From: Trichuris trichiura
Lineage: Eukaryota > Nematoda > Enoplea > Trichinellida > Trichuridae
NCBI GenBank assembly: GCA_037903355.1
Contig: JBAJFE010000026.1
Span: 1,240,001-1,304,000, forward strand
Length of the DNA stretch: 64,000 nucleotides
Reading direction: 5' to 3'
The notes under the pieces are model-generated. The model was not told where the DNA came from and ran no database searches. It saw only the letters and a list, made by a program, of their open reading frames with translations. The first letter of the stretch is position 1, and every line of letters starts with the position of its first letter. Shown piece by piece: positions 26,401 through 38,479 of the stretch. The position numbers and the translations under genes were made by a program.

Positions 26401-29400
26401 ACGGTAGCCAAGTGAGAGTTGAAGACACGAACTTTGTCAATCGGACAAAGCAGAAGTTGTCAGACGACAGTCTGTACTGATGTTAAGCAGCTTTACAGTC
26501 GTATAATCCAAACCGGCTTTTATGAACTTTCTGTTCATCATGCGTTTCCGAGCAAACTTGCGCACTGTTGACCATGAATTCTAATCACACCAACAGGACG
26601 CTCATTACCGTTTCGGAAAAGAGCAGATGAACTCGACGATTGGCTTACAGCTCAAATACGCAATGACAAGTTGTCTGGCAAAATAGTAGCGACCGTAAAC
26701 GCCAGTCGTTGAAGTCGGTTCAATGGAATTACTGAATAGCTACAAAGAGGCAAAAATTTCATTTTCCAGCGCGAAATTGAGCCAACGTGAAGGCGGTCAA
26801 ATTTTTTGTAATGTCAGATGGTCTGCTTTGCCAACTGCGCTCCCAATTTTTTAAGCGCGCCAACTTTATTTTGAGCCTAACAATGCGAAAAGGCTCAACA
26901 TGCGCAAGATGACCGTTTTTTCTGAACAGACGAAATTAGGAAATATCCAATCCAATTTTGATTGAATTGTCCTCAATGGCCAACAACAAACGGTGATTCA
27001 TCATATTGCCATCAAGTCTGCATTGCCATTCGGAAAAAGACCCCATTTCAACTAATTCAGTCTGCCTAAGCGGTCTTACTATATTCAGGCACATGAAAAA
27101 CAAGTTTTGTCTCTAACGATTACTCAAAGACCGCTAAACTTTTACAGCCTATGGAAGCTACCATTCCTAATAAGTAACAGTGGTAAGCAGAGGCATATTA
27201 CAAAAACGCAGAAGACAATTGCTTGAATGAATTCTGCATATGCCATCAGCGGCAGTCTTAACTTTCCAATGCATTTAATACAGTGAATGTTATCGCGACC
27301 TGACTACAACTATCCATCCGGAAAGAGATGGCACAAACAAGTGCACATATCACTAGTTGAGCTGATTTATGAGCTTTATCTTTTCTTCATCAGCTGTCCG
27401 TCTCTCAATGATGACATGAATTTCCAGAGAGAAGAGGTGAAGTTTGTAACAATGAAATAGCATAATAAAACGCTTCATAGGAAAAATAAATAAAAAATTC
27501 AAATGAGCCATGTTGCTACGTTCGTACTCTTGGGAAAATGAAAAGATATCATGAGAGAGTCTGCAAGCATCACGCTGTGTTACGCTAGAATGCTGAGTCG
27601 TTGCTACAAGAGAAGCTGCTCTACTAAAGTCACGAATGTATGACAACAAGTTTGCCTATTTTCACAAACAAATACTGCTCATGTCTGACAAGCAGTCGCT
27701 GTGACAACAGGCGAGTTATTTGACCTGAAGACAATGTCGAAATGACGTATACACTAAAAGGTAGTCGTCAACGACCTATGCGCAGAGGCAACAATAATCA
27801 TCAGCCATCTCACGCAGTGAACAAAAGGTTAAAATGGACAAAGAAGGACGTTACAACGAAGACCACGTCGGACAATTCTGACACGTCTATCGTTGATGAC
27901 ATTCCTATCAACAATAGCTTAACAACGTGAGGTCCTAAGCAGTGAGCGTCAACTGCTAAGTCGAAGCTACTTTTCCCAATGGCATAGGACAATTAGGCGA
28001 GCTAAACGATGTGGAAGAGGAGCGGCAACGTTGTGCTCAATAGGCAAAAGCGCCAAAGCAGCCTCGCTTAGGAAAGGCGACATTATGGGACCTAAGCGAC
28101 AAACGTCAATAAACAATGAATTAAGAATAGCGCTCGCAGAGAGCCTTGTTTAATCAAGCGCACTACATGGCAGTGATTTTCTTAAAAGTAACAGCAAAAT
28201 CGAATTAAACGCAACGATCACCAATGGGACACTTTGCTCAATATCTGTGAACTTGAAAGGCTGAATGGAAAAAGGAGTAACGGCTGAATGAGCACAATGT
28301 GACTTGCCCGCTGCAACTATATCATTGCTTTCACACTTAATGATTCAACGCCGCTTGGACCGCGGTGATCACCAATGGACTATAATTCATTTCCAACTCA
28401 AAGCAACCATGCCAATGTCATTGACTTTTAGTTTATGATTTAATGACCAACAGCAGTAGCAGACGTTCAGCAGGGCAGTAGCAGTTATTTAAATGAATAA
28501 AAAAATTTTCAAAGCAAATACAGTGCTGTAGGTTAGCGCAATCCAAGCAGGCATTAGTTGAAGAGATGCTGTTCAACGCAATCGATCGAACATGGTGCTA
28601 CTCCGCGGGATCTTAATTCATCCAGATGTCCATGAGACGTATACATAATGGAGTAGGGGAAAAATCTGATATTCCAACGAAATTAGATACGTCACATTAA
28701 GTGAATAATTGAATTGGACTTTCTACACTTTGCCATTGTCGCAAAGATGACAACGAAGACTTTTAATCGTCCACTTTGTACTGCAGGGAACATGTGCGAC
28801 GCCTTAGCGCAACTATCGACCGCGATCACTTTCAGTTGCTACCGCGCGCTTGGCAAAGGTACTTTGACATTCTTATTTCAAAAAATATTACATCTGCCGT
28901 CAGTATGGAAACGTCCTCTACCATTTGCGGCAATGGATGAAGTTGATAATTCGACCACGCTGACGATACGCACCAACTACTTCAAATGTGGAGTGATGAT
29001 GGGCTAATGCAAATTTTAACTTGGAACTTTGAAGTAGACACATCCAACCTCATTCTTTTTAATCTAAGAAGAATTGCAGTAGAAATGATGTTTTTTGACT
29101 GTTGGTCATCCTATCATCTGATTTGAAGCCCCGCTAGGCTCAGTGCGGATGTAAATTAAATTTCGCTACTCATTTTTATCCGCGACAAGGAGCTTTGCTA
29201 CGCTATGCCCACATATAAGCAAAACACGTTAGGCTAAACTCGTTCTGCTTTTGTGAAATAGTATTTCAAAACTTTCGGAATCCATCTGATCCCTCATCAA
29301 AAGTTTAAAAGTTAAACAAGAACAGATTAAAAATATGAACAAATATAACTGCAGATAAAACTAATATCAAAAACTAAAACTAAAAAATATAATGTAGAAT

Positions 29401-29560
29401 AAAATTAACTTACATGCGCGTTACAGTTTTCACAGAGGTTGAATTCAGTCGCTAAGGAGCAGTGGTGTATCAGAGGGTTCCCATAGCCCACTGAGCTTCA
29501 CGCCATTATCGCTGCTGATGATGTTGTTCTATATATGTATATATAATTTAAATATAATAA

Positions 29561-29732
29561 ATAAACAGAGCAATATAAACAATATGAACAAATATAACTA
29601 GAAATTAAGATTATTTTAGAAGCGTGCGAGACTGTTTTGACAAGGACTACATGTATAACTATAATTCAATTTTATATTATATATATATACTCGTAGTTAT
29701 TTTGTTCATATTGTTTATATTGTTCTGTTTAT
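29561..29732. repeat. Imperfect foldback repeat, about 38-bp arms
   Basis: The arm at 29561-29599 (ATAAACAGAGCAATATAAAC...) is matched in reverse complement at 29695-29732, with two or three differences and a loop of about 95 nt. A third partial copy of the arm (AATATGAACAAATATAACT) occurs near 29333. The arms are very AT-rich, so chance contributes, but the match is too long to be only that. Confidence 0.6.
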
Positions 29733-31494
29733 CTATTATACTTAACTTTTGTACATTTCTGTCACGTTTGTCTTGTTTTGCTTGCAAGTTGGGAATTGCA
29801 AAGTTTTCAGGATACGCTTGCCCATCTAATCAGCGTCCTTCTGACTGCGGGAGCAGACATTAGGCTTTTGTTTCATTTTGTTACAGATACTGTTGCTACC
29901 AATAAGAGAAGAATGCAATGGAAACACTAACTACCCTATAGATGAGCAGAATAAATTAGTGAAGCAGAAACGGCGATTTAAGAACTGCGTTATGCAAACA
30001 AACAAAGTTCATCAGAAAATGGACTTCAGATTTTGAAATATCAAAAAAGAAATTATTTTGGACTGAACTAACGTATATGCGTGTAAAAGTCTTGATGTGC
30101 ATCACGTTATACGGCGTTCACTACCGTATGTAGGAATTTGTCAACTAAAGAAGTTACAATCAAACCGCACAACTTTTGTCCTCTCAAACGCAGTAACTCA
30201 AAGATAAGATTTTACTTGACCTCAACTAATAAATGTAAGAAAAAAAGTTCGCTCCTTTCAGAAAATAAGTACCTAAAACGACTCTTGGGAAAGTGGCAAA
30301 CTGCGCCACGTAAGAAGCTCAAAAAAACCAGACAGTCCTTATCTGGTCATTGCTTTTTGCTTTAGTAAACGTTGACCCATTAAAGATGTTTTATGACTGA
30401 CATGCCTAACAAAGCGTTTTATTCGCGCACAATGAAAAGGTGGACAGTAAGGAGGATGAAAAGTTAAAAAACTGCACTACACATGACTTGTAGGCACCTT
30501 TTGCCTTCATCGGGGTTTGCGGTTCAAGTGGAATTCTGCTCTCGCTTATATTTTACCACCGTCATGCAGGTTAATTTAAATTGCCAAAGCATGAACGCCG
30601 AAAAAATTTTGGAAAGCGAGCTTACAACTACAAGCAGAAATGCCTCTCTTATTGTATTAACGCAGTGAGTTTCTAACGATCCAATTTTCATTCAAAACAA
30701 AACCAAAAATGGGCTTGTAAGCACCAAAAAATTTGCATGCTGAAATACTCTCTAGCTTCTGCCGTCATAGAAATATATACAACTATTTATTGAAAAGCGG
30801 TGTAATTAAAATTGGATATCTTTCCGAAAACGTTATGCTTGTTAAATCACTGTCACCAGATTCCAAACTTTTACACAAAGCAAAATATATCCTTATGAAC
30901 AGCGATGTACAATTCAATTCGCTATCCTCAAAGCCGTTCAACAGATTAGTGTATAACATTGACAAACCAATGACAGAGCGAACCAGCGCAAGTAAAACAA
31001 AAAAATTATGAACAACTGGATGCAGAAATGGATTACCTGCTCATCGTTGGTTCATTATAACTTTCAATGCGTTTAGACGAACTCAAAGCGCACTGCATCA
31101 CGGAAAGTGAAAAAAGCATCTGCGTAAGAGCACTGCTATATCGAAAAGATCAAATAAGCTTAATGAACTGCAAAAAAACTGCCTCCTGTTCGGCTAGCAG
31201 TGCTATGATGATATAGCGTTTGAGAAAGATAAGGAAAGACTATCCCCAGAATGTTCGCACTTATCGATTACTTGGAAGGTTCAGATCAGCAGGAAACCTT
31301 ATCACGCATTTCAGTAACGAACACGAAACTTGGAGCTGATAAAATGATGCTGCAAAAATCCTATTTCCCTAAAATGGGATTAAGCTCCATTGCTACCGGA
31401 TAATTTTCCGCCAAACCTTTCACATACAGTCCTGTACTACTGAAAATAAGTTGATTTAGTTAACATTTACCGAACAATGTAGCATTTTTCAAAC

Positions 31495-31642
31495 TTTCAC
31501 CTTAAACTCGTTCATCAAAAGACCAAAGTCAGAGTTCAAAGTATTCACTTTAAACTCCATAAACCTGAACATCAAAATTTTTACTTTAAACTCGCCGCTT
31601 TAAAGTAAGTACTTCGTACTCCTTGAACCTGAGTATCAAATT
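31495..31642 (+). repeat. Degenerate short tandem repeats
   Basis: Three spaced copies of a CTTTAAACTC-type word (near 31498, 31547 and 31584) and two of AACCTGA.(C/T)ATCAAA (near 31562 and 31626) suggest an old tandem array with units of about 40-50 nt. No function is apparent. Confidence 0.4.
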
Positions 31643-33267
31643 AAGCTGTAACATCTGATGGGCGATTGAGTAAGGACATCTATGATCAAGTTAGAGCAAA
31701 ATAACTTCCCGCCGCTGACTAGATGTTGAATTGTATTTTTAGCTGGCCGCACTGACAAAGCATAGAGAAACAGTAATCCTGTTTCCTACAGTCCCGTAAC
31801 CAATCTACCGCAGCTTACGAAAAGCAGGTTATTTTCTGAAAAGATGTCGGCTATCCGGTTAGGTTCTCATTGTCCAACATCAGGGCTTCTCAATTTTGCC
31901 CTTACGTGAGCCTAAGCTGACAGGTAATCCTCATGTTCAGGCGTAGGCTAAGGTGAGGGTACAATAGAGAAGTTGGGATAGAGATAAATCAACAGTAAGG
32001 CAGTCAGGGACGACCATAAGCTTTTGCTCTTAGCTAAGCCTAAGCTGAAATGCAAGCTTTATGCTGATACTTATCCTAAGGCAGCGCTGGAACAAGATTT
32101 TTGGGAAGGAACCTGCATTTCATCAGATACGATGGCTTACAAGGCTGTAGGAAACAAGACCCATGAACAGAATATATTATGACTCACACAAACACAAACA
32201 TGACAATTATATAACTACAGAATTTATATCGGTACTTACCTTGGGATATACTTCTAATTTGCATCTTGTCGTCTGCACACAGTAGTGAAATTTAAGGGTG
32301 AAGCAGGGGAACCACGTAGATGTAGCAGTTCATTGAATTGACCAAGAAGTTCTGGTTGGTCATCCCTGATGACCCTTAACCCATGGCCAGACATCAAATC
32401 ATGGACAACCCATACGTCCGAATTGCTACTTGTCCTTGCGCTTTCACTGTCCTGCTGACCACACACTTGCAAGCCATTTGAAAACTGGAAATCTTTGCAC
32501 GTGAAAAGCAGCGTAATTTTGTTGCTTCTCTTCCTCGGACGTCAATGCAGGGCCATGATGGCACTGCCAGCTGCACCTTGAAAGAAGAAAAATAAAATTT
32601 TAGACGAATATCTATCTTTCCAAATTTGTTCAAGCGGTGAAGTAAAAGGCTATACACAAAAAACGTCAAACAAATGGGTAAGTAGATTTCAATACCCAAA
32701 AATATCTTTACCCTCTAAAACAGCGAGTAGCTCCGTCTATCAGAGAATTTCATTATGGAGATATTTGGATGCTGATAAGCAAAGGGGTTAATGCTTACAA
32801 AATGACTCCCTAACTAGGACATTAGTACCAACATTTAAATTACAATTTTTCCAATTATGAACAGCTCCTAAAAAATGAATTAGTTCAACTTAACTTGTGT
32901 TCATTATTAAGAGAATTGTCTCAAGTACAGAAATTACGTTGCAAATTCCATACCGACTTACGCACTATTTTAAACATAATAAATTTGACGCCCTGCAACG
33001 AAAAATACTTTATCAATGGTGAAGTTATAGAAGTAAGTCAGTGACGTATGGGAAGGGCAATGGTGAACAAGAACTAAGACTGTCCCACCAAAAGCTAGTT
33101 ACATAACCGAACTGCACCTCTCCATAAAAAATGAATTGAAAAAGTAGAAAGTTTGATACCTGACACCAAAGGTAGATGAAACAGAAATCTTTACCCTGAA
33201 AACCTATGTAAAACCCACACCTGGACATATGCTTGAATACTCCTATTTCTAGCAACATCGGTTAAAG

Positions 33268-33758
33268 CAGCCATCCTCAACCTTTTTTGCCCTAGGCCCC
33301 CCTTGGAAGGTGTTCTTAGGTGCCAAGCCCCCTCTTCCTATTGGTCAATTAAGTTTTGTGTTCTTTGTAAAGCAGCCAATCAGCTTCTAACGCCAACATC
33401 CTAGGATCAAGTTAATGCACTGATACAATGCGAATATATAGTCGTCAAATCATTTACTGATGAACGCGAAGAAACTAAGCATATCGTAAAGTAAAAGATC
33501 CTCAGAAAGGCTAGATTTTCCGAGGCTAGATTTCAAATTTTCCGTGTAGAAAAACTGTGATTCGAAAAGCAGATATGTATAGAGGATTGGCACAAATTCT
33601 CACCGTCCCGGTCTACCTAACTACCCTTGTTTCGATAAGGCTTCTCGGCCCCCTTGACGGCCTCCGCCCCCCCCCCCTCTGAAACATTTTCGATTTCAGC
33701 CCCGCTGAAACTCTCTCTGCCCCCCTGGGGGCCCCAGGCCCCCTGTTGAGAATGGCTG
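33268..33758. mobile_element. Non-autonomous hAT element, 491 bp
   Basis: The terminal inverted repeats are 14 bp, CAGCCATCCTCAAC at the left and the reverse complement of CAGCCATTCTCAAC at the right, with one mismatch. The flanks carry an 8-bp target-site duplication, GGTTAAAG (33260-33267) and AGTTAAAG (33759-33766), 7 of 8 matching. Eight-bp duplications and a CAG..(G/A)TTCTCAAC end are typical of hAT transposons. The inside is C-rich on the plus strand near both ends, including a C12 run, and has no transposase frame. It is a deletion derivative or MITE. Confidence 0.85.
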
Positions 33759-34004
33759 AGTTAAAGCATGACTGAATAAGAACTACGCCTGCTTACTTTT
33801 ATGCATCATCAGTAGCTTCATAATTTCAGAGACAGCCTATAGCCAATCTGTGCCTTAACATCGTTGACAACAGGAACACACAGTTTTTGAAAGCTTTGAT
33901 ATATTTGCTACACACTAACAGGGATTAAACCTTTTCTAGTGTATACAAGCACTCTGTACTAAACGGTAGCACATAAACAATTATAAAAGTGAGATATAAA
34001 CGAT

Positions 34005-37000
34005 CCTTAAAGATGGATTACTGGGCTCAGATGACCTTAATGCTCAGCCATAAAAGACGTTTATTGTAAAAGCTATACAAACAGCTCCTAGGAAAACATG
34101 CTCTCAGGGAATCTTCTTCACATGATGATTGAAGAATAACAATGAAACTTCTGAAGACGTTTACAATGTCAGGAGATGAAGGCTGGCACCGTCTGAGACT
34201 ATCTTCACTTAGTGCATGGAAACTGAGATAAAAAATGAATAGCTATGAAGCTGAATCCCTACAAAGCTGACTTTAACTGAGCATTATCATGGTAAAGGCG
34301 ATAAGCAAACAAAAATGGGAGACGTCAGCCAAGACAAAGAAAGCTTCCCACCCTATTCACTGTCTATTTCTCCTTCATCAAAATCAACTGACTGTGCGGT
34401 AATTTTGAATACAATCGATGAAAACCCAACATCGCTAACGTGGCAAGCAAAGAGACTGTAGCTACCATGAAAAACCACAGATGTGTAGGTTACATTGCAT
34501 CATGCCACCGTATCTCTTGCCGTACATACAAATTACCGCAATAAAATTTTGCTCTAAAAAAGAAAACCAATAGAATTTGCAGAACAAAGACTTCTTCTTG
34601 AAAACAGTAGCGATTCTGTTATTACTAACTGCCACTATACTTTTTAATTTTCTATCATCAATATACTTAATATTTGCAACAACAACAACAACTAACATTT
34701 TTATATGTGACGTGGACAACATGATTAAGTGGCCAAGTCTCTGGAAGGAAACTTATTGCTTGATTAGGTCAGGCTGATGGTGCCACATACAATCTTTGAC
34801 TTAATCTCTCCATACGAATCATACTTGACTATGATAAAACAAAAAGGCTCTATGTCGCGAAGGTTAAGAAATTATTGCAGCCAAAATTTAAGCATATTGT
34901 AGATCTGAACTGCGGGCAATGCACCGGTAAAAGTCTACAACAATCAGTAATGTTCTATCTCTTCAGTAGCATACGCACTACTGAACACTCCTCCGCGCGA
35001 AGAAATTCTTATGAACATAATTATAAAGATGTTACCGATATACTTTTGCTTCAAAAGTGTGATGAAAGCGTTTCCTATGTTGTAAACATCAACTTGGTAA
35101 TTCTGACGGCTTAGAAAGCAATTAAGTTGTTTCTACTTGAGGAATAAAAATGTAAAATTATTTACGAAGAGAAATTGCATGGACAGTAACAGCTTCATTA
35201 GAACTTAAAAAAGTTGATAGTAACCTAGCAAATAAATTATTTTAGGACAAATTAAAATGTTCTTCCATCATATGCTATCAACAGTAGGCAGAAATGTGGA
35301 ACCATCATTACTTACTGTTCTCAGACGTAAAGGTCTTGCGTATATAGTACACCAATGTTTCCTAAGTTCACATTGTTACTTCCTTGAATAACCGCACGCA
35401 AACGTTCTTTTATTAAGAGATGGTCACATTAGACTTAGTGAAAGGTGAATGCATCACCCATTGATGAAAAGCACAACTTGCTGCGGCTGCTTTGGCTTGA
35501 CTATTCATTCATGAGCTAAACACAAACTGCATTCTGAATGAGAAAGATAAAGTGACTGCAACCTTATCTACAAAGTGATTTTATCAATGAACAGAGCAGT
35601 AGCAAAGTTTGAACTAAGCGGAACCTTACCAGATATTCCATCAAAGTCAGACGCATTGACCTCTGACCAGCTCATACGATGAATGAAACAAAGGTGCGAT
35701 ATTACAATGATCAACAATATATGTCAAAAACAAAACAGTACACATAATTGGATAGTTTACTAAAAGCTAACATTAAAGCTACACAGTAAATCTCTGCTAT
35801 GCCTGATACGCCAAGGGGCTATCCACTGAGGAATATGCACAAAAAGGCTACAGAATTTCAAAATTCTGGTTAAATAATAAATCGTTGAAAGCATCTTTGA
35901 AGCGAGCTTTGATATACAGTACAGCAGCCTGGCTTGTTACTGACAATGACGTACTTGTCCCCTGATAGGGATCTTCTATAAAAATATGCTGACCATGGTT
36001 TGCATTCACGCATCGACCGAGACGTACGCTTATTACTTGCTTTGAGAAGTCAACTACTTGGGAATAATATCGAAAGAAACCAAGAAGCAGATCACCTAAG
36101 CACTGGGTATTTGTGTGGTCAACACACGGAAGTAGGTCAGAAAAAAAGAACAATTCATCCACTGAACGACTTGCAGTGAAATAGGTTGGAAATAGCTGTT
36201 GTAAGCTGGGGAAAACAGGAGGGAATGGTGACGTGCCGCACTGTAAATAATTCACAACCATCAATGCCAGACTGTAACTATTTAGCAAACCCATTCTGGA
36301 ATTGCAAACATTACAATTTAGCGCCCATTTTTTAACCAATAAATTCAGCGCAACGTATCTATGGTCGATCTAAAGTAGACGACATGGTAAAACGTGTAGA
36401 CAAAGTTTGATTCTTCTTACCATGGCGTAATGAAAAAGTAAATGACTATTATAAACGGACGCTACAAGTCCAAAGTTTATATTGACAATAAGGCCGGGAA
36501 AATTTTTCATTACACATTGTACTGTGGGCACCCTTGCCGGAATGAGCAGAACTGACGAAATCATTGAGCTTTCATTAAGCAGTATGTCCTTCACTTGAGC
36601 AAGAAATTTTAACTGCTCTTTTCTGCACACTTCAAATCCATTTTCAAGCGGCACCTCAGTGAATAAACAGATGTCAAGATCACTGCTAGCAGTAGCGTTT
36701 CCAAATAATGTACTGCCACATATTGACATGTATGCCCAATTCTCCAACTTGTAATCCAGAAACTTTTGCAAGCAAAAGGCAGCTTCACCTCTTTGCTGCA
36801 GTTTGTTACTTGTTAGCGAGTTGTCTTGATAATACTGCCACAACTTTGAGCTCAATGGTTTCAAGGATCTTCGTGCACTGAATGAAGAAAATTAACAATT
36901 TGGATGAGCGCTTTACTTTCCTGAAGTCATCTCAACTGTGAAATAAAATAAGCTGCTAATAGACAACTCAATCATAAATGCAATATCCAAATTAAAGCTC

Positions 37001-38095
37001 TTCTCTCTCCTGTCCTGAATAATTGTCAAAAGCTTTCTTATTCGACCATAACGGGAGAAACATTTCAAACACAGACGTTACGTTGAAACTTTCAGCCAGC
37101 CATAAATCTATCATTTTTTACTATGTCACTGACTATGAGGCTTCAGAAGCTGATCAGCGTGATGTGAAAAAGACTAAAGATAATAAAAGCGCAGATGATA
37201 GTCTTAGTAAAAACAAGTTTTAATTACAAAGCTGAACTGTAGCTATCAATAATTAGAAAGATTGATATAACAATAAAGATTAATTTAAAAAAGCGCTACC
37301 GTCCAGCTCGACGTGACGTCAGCGTCTGACCATGTGCCTCAAAAGCGCCATCTACAGCAACACTACTGGTTGTTCTCTCGTCATTATGAAATTCACCACC
37401 GAGTGACAATTGTGCTTGTTCACCATTACGTTCCATTTGAAGTTTTGTGATTTGGGAGGGCCTGTAAGTAGCATATAATGGTACAGACGTAACTTGCTGA
37501 AATAAAGGCGATTATACACGATGGATTATGTTGAGCTGAGATGACGCAAATACACAGCCGTCAAAGATGTCTATTATGCAAGGCATACAAAAAGCGCGCA
37601 GGAAAACTCACTGTTAGGGAATCTTTCTCACCCAGGAAACAAAGAATAAAAGTGAAAGTTGATGAAAAATGATGAACATTTATTGAATCTCGGAGACATA
37701 CATTGTGTCGGGAGACGAAAGATGGCGTTGGTCATGACTGTCTATTCTCAATGAATTGAAACAGAGATAACAAGTGAGTAGCTATGAGCTGACCCCTACA
37801 CGGCGCTTTAGAAAAACTGACTTCCGCTGAACACGACCGCGGAAAAGCTGATAAGCAAACAATAATGGGAAGCAGCAGCAGCGGAGATTAAAAAAATCTC
37901 AACTCTATTTTTTATATATGTTAACAGCAGCTTAGAGACAAAAATGACCGCAAAATGGCCGCAAGTCAAAAGTGCCAGCTTGACAATCGAGAACACTGAC
38001 GCTGTCAGCAACAGCCATAGATGCGTAGGTGACATTACGACATGTTACCGTATACCATGTAGATGCGCGTATTAGCGCAGCAGTTTTTGCGCTAA
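34005..38095 (+). repeat. Long diverged direct repeat flanking the GLD-2-like gene
   Basis: About 34005-34570 and 37515-38095 align along their whole length in the same orientation. Shared landmarks in the same order include GATGGATTA, GAGATGA(C), CAGCC.T.AAAGA, GGAAAAC, GGGAATCTT, GAGAT(G/A)...TGAGTAGCTATGA / TGAATAGCTATGA, GATAAGCAAACAA.AATGGGA, and G(C/T)GTAGGT.ACATT.C..CATG(T/C)(T/C)ACCGTAT. Divergence is high, perhaps a quarter to a third of sites, with indels. Neither copy codes for protein. They may be old copies of one interspersed element or an ancient segmental duplication. Confidence 0.65.
35848..36930 (-). CDS. GLD-2-like non-canonical poly(A)/nucleotidyl transferase, altered third metal ligand
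   Basis: Exons: 36917-36930, 36421-36877 and 35848-36369, giving 330 aa. The family adds A or U to mRNA 3' ends in the cytoplasm. The catalytic domain has the helical-turn motif GSTLFGNATASSDLDICL, with two metal-binding Asp residues at about D71 and D73. The central domain has LLVKKWALNCNV and LLNSYSLALMVVNYLQ. The PAP-associated domain has CLGDLLLGFFRYYSQVVDF and IFIEDPYQGTS. The third Asp, normally in a VD(I/L)N strand, reads Asn at about 137 (VNINF). Splice frames agree: AAATG|GTAAGA-type donor at 36420 with a CTTTAG acceptor. The tiny first exon (MTSG, 39-nt intron) is the only upstream ATG that joins in frame and is tentative. No RNA-binding domain is present, as in GLD-2. It may be catalytically dead, impaired, or affected by a sequencing error. 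Confidence 0.82.
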
Positions 38096-38479
38096 AAAAT
38101 TAATTTTTTGAAAAAAACAAAATTAAAAAAATTAAAAAACGACTACCGTTCACGGAAAAGTAAAAAGTGGGCCGAATGATTTTTCCGTGCCAGTTATTGG
38201 TTTTATAACTTTATTTAATAAGAGCGGCATAACCCCTTTGGATTTGATGGAACAAAATTTGGCATTGCTGCATGTCGCGTAGGCAACGCGTCTAAGCGGT
38301 AAAATTTTTGAAACGGAACTCAGGAACTAATTAGGTCAGCTTAACGATATTTGGGTTCCGGGAATCGCATATGCAAGCTGTATAAATAATACTTTACCAC
38401 CAAAAATTGGAAAGGTTCTTTTTTAGAAATGACGAGAGGAGTTATTAATTATTGCTGAGTAAAATTACACTGACTATGC

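Larger units (their letters stand above)
23493..35847. other. 12-kb gene-poor region upstream of Six3/6
   Basis: No coding gene is supported over 12 kb. The segment to about 28.5 kb keeps the CAATG/GTCAA-rich composition seen on the other side of the Six3/6 gene. From 28.5 kb onward it is AT-rich and repeat-rich: a foldback at 29.5-29.7 kb, degenerate short repeats at 31.5 kb, an hAT element at 33.27 kb and one copy of a long diverged repeat at 34.0-34.6 kb. Frames at 30138-31011 (+) are Lys-rich and may be remnants of a mobile-element gene, but I cannot name it. The Six3/6 promoter should lie just above 23492. Confidence 0.45.

Noticed and set aside
30138..31011. Lys-rich plus-strand frames as a mobile-element gene
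   Set aside because: Suggestive only; no catalytic motif, terminal repeats or target-site duplication could be seen.
32254..32699. Minus-strand overlapping frames ending near a CAAG|GTAAGT donor-like site
   Set aside because: The frame in phase with that donor is closed by stops, and no partner exon or homology was found.
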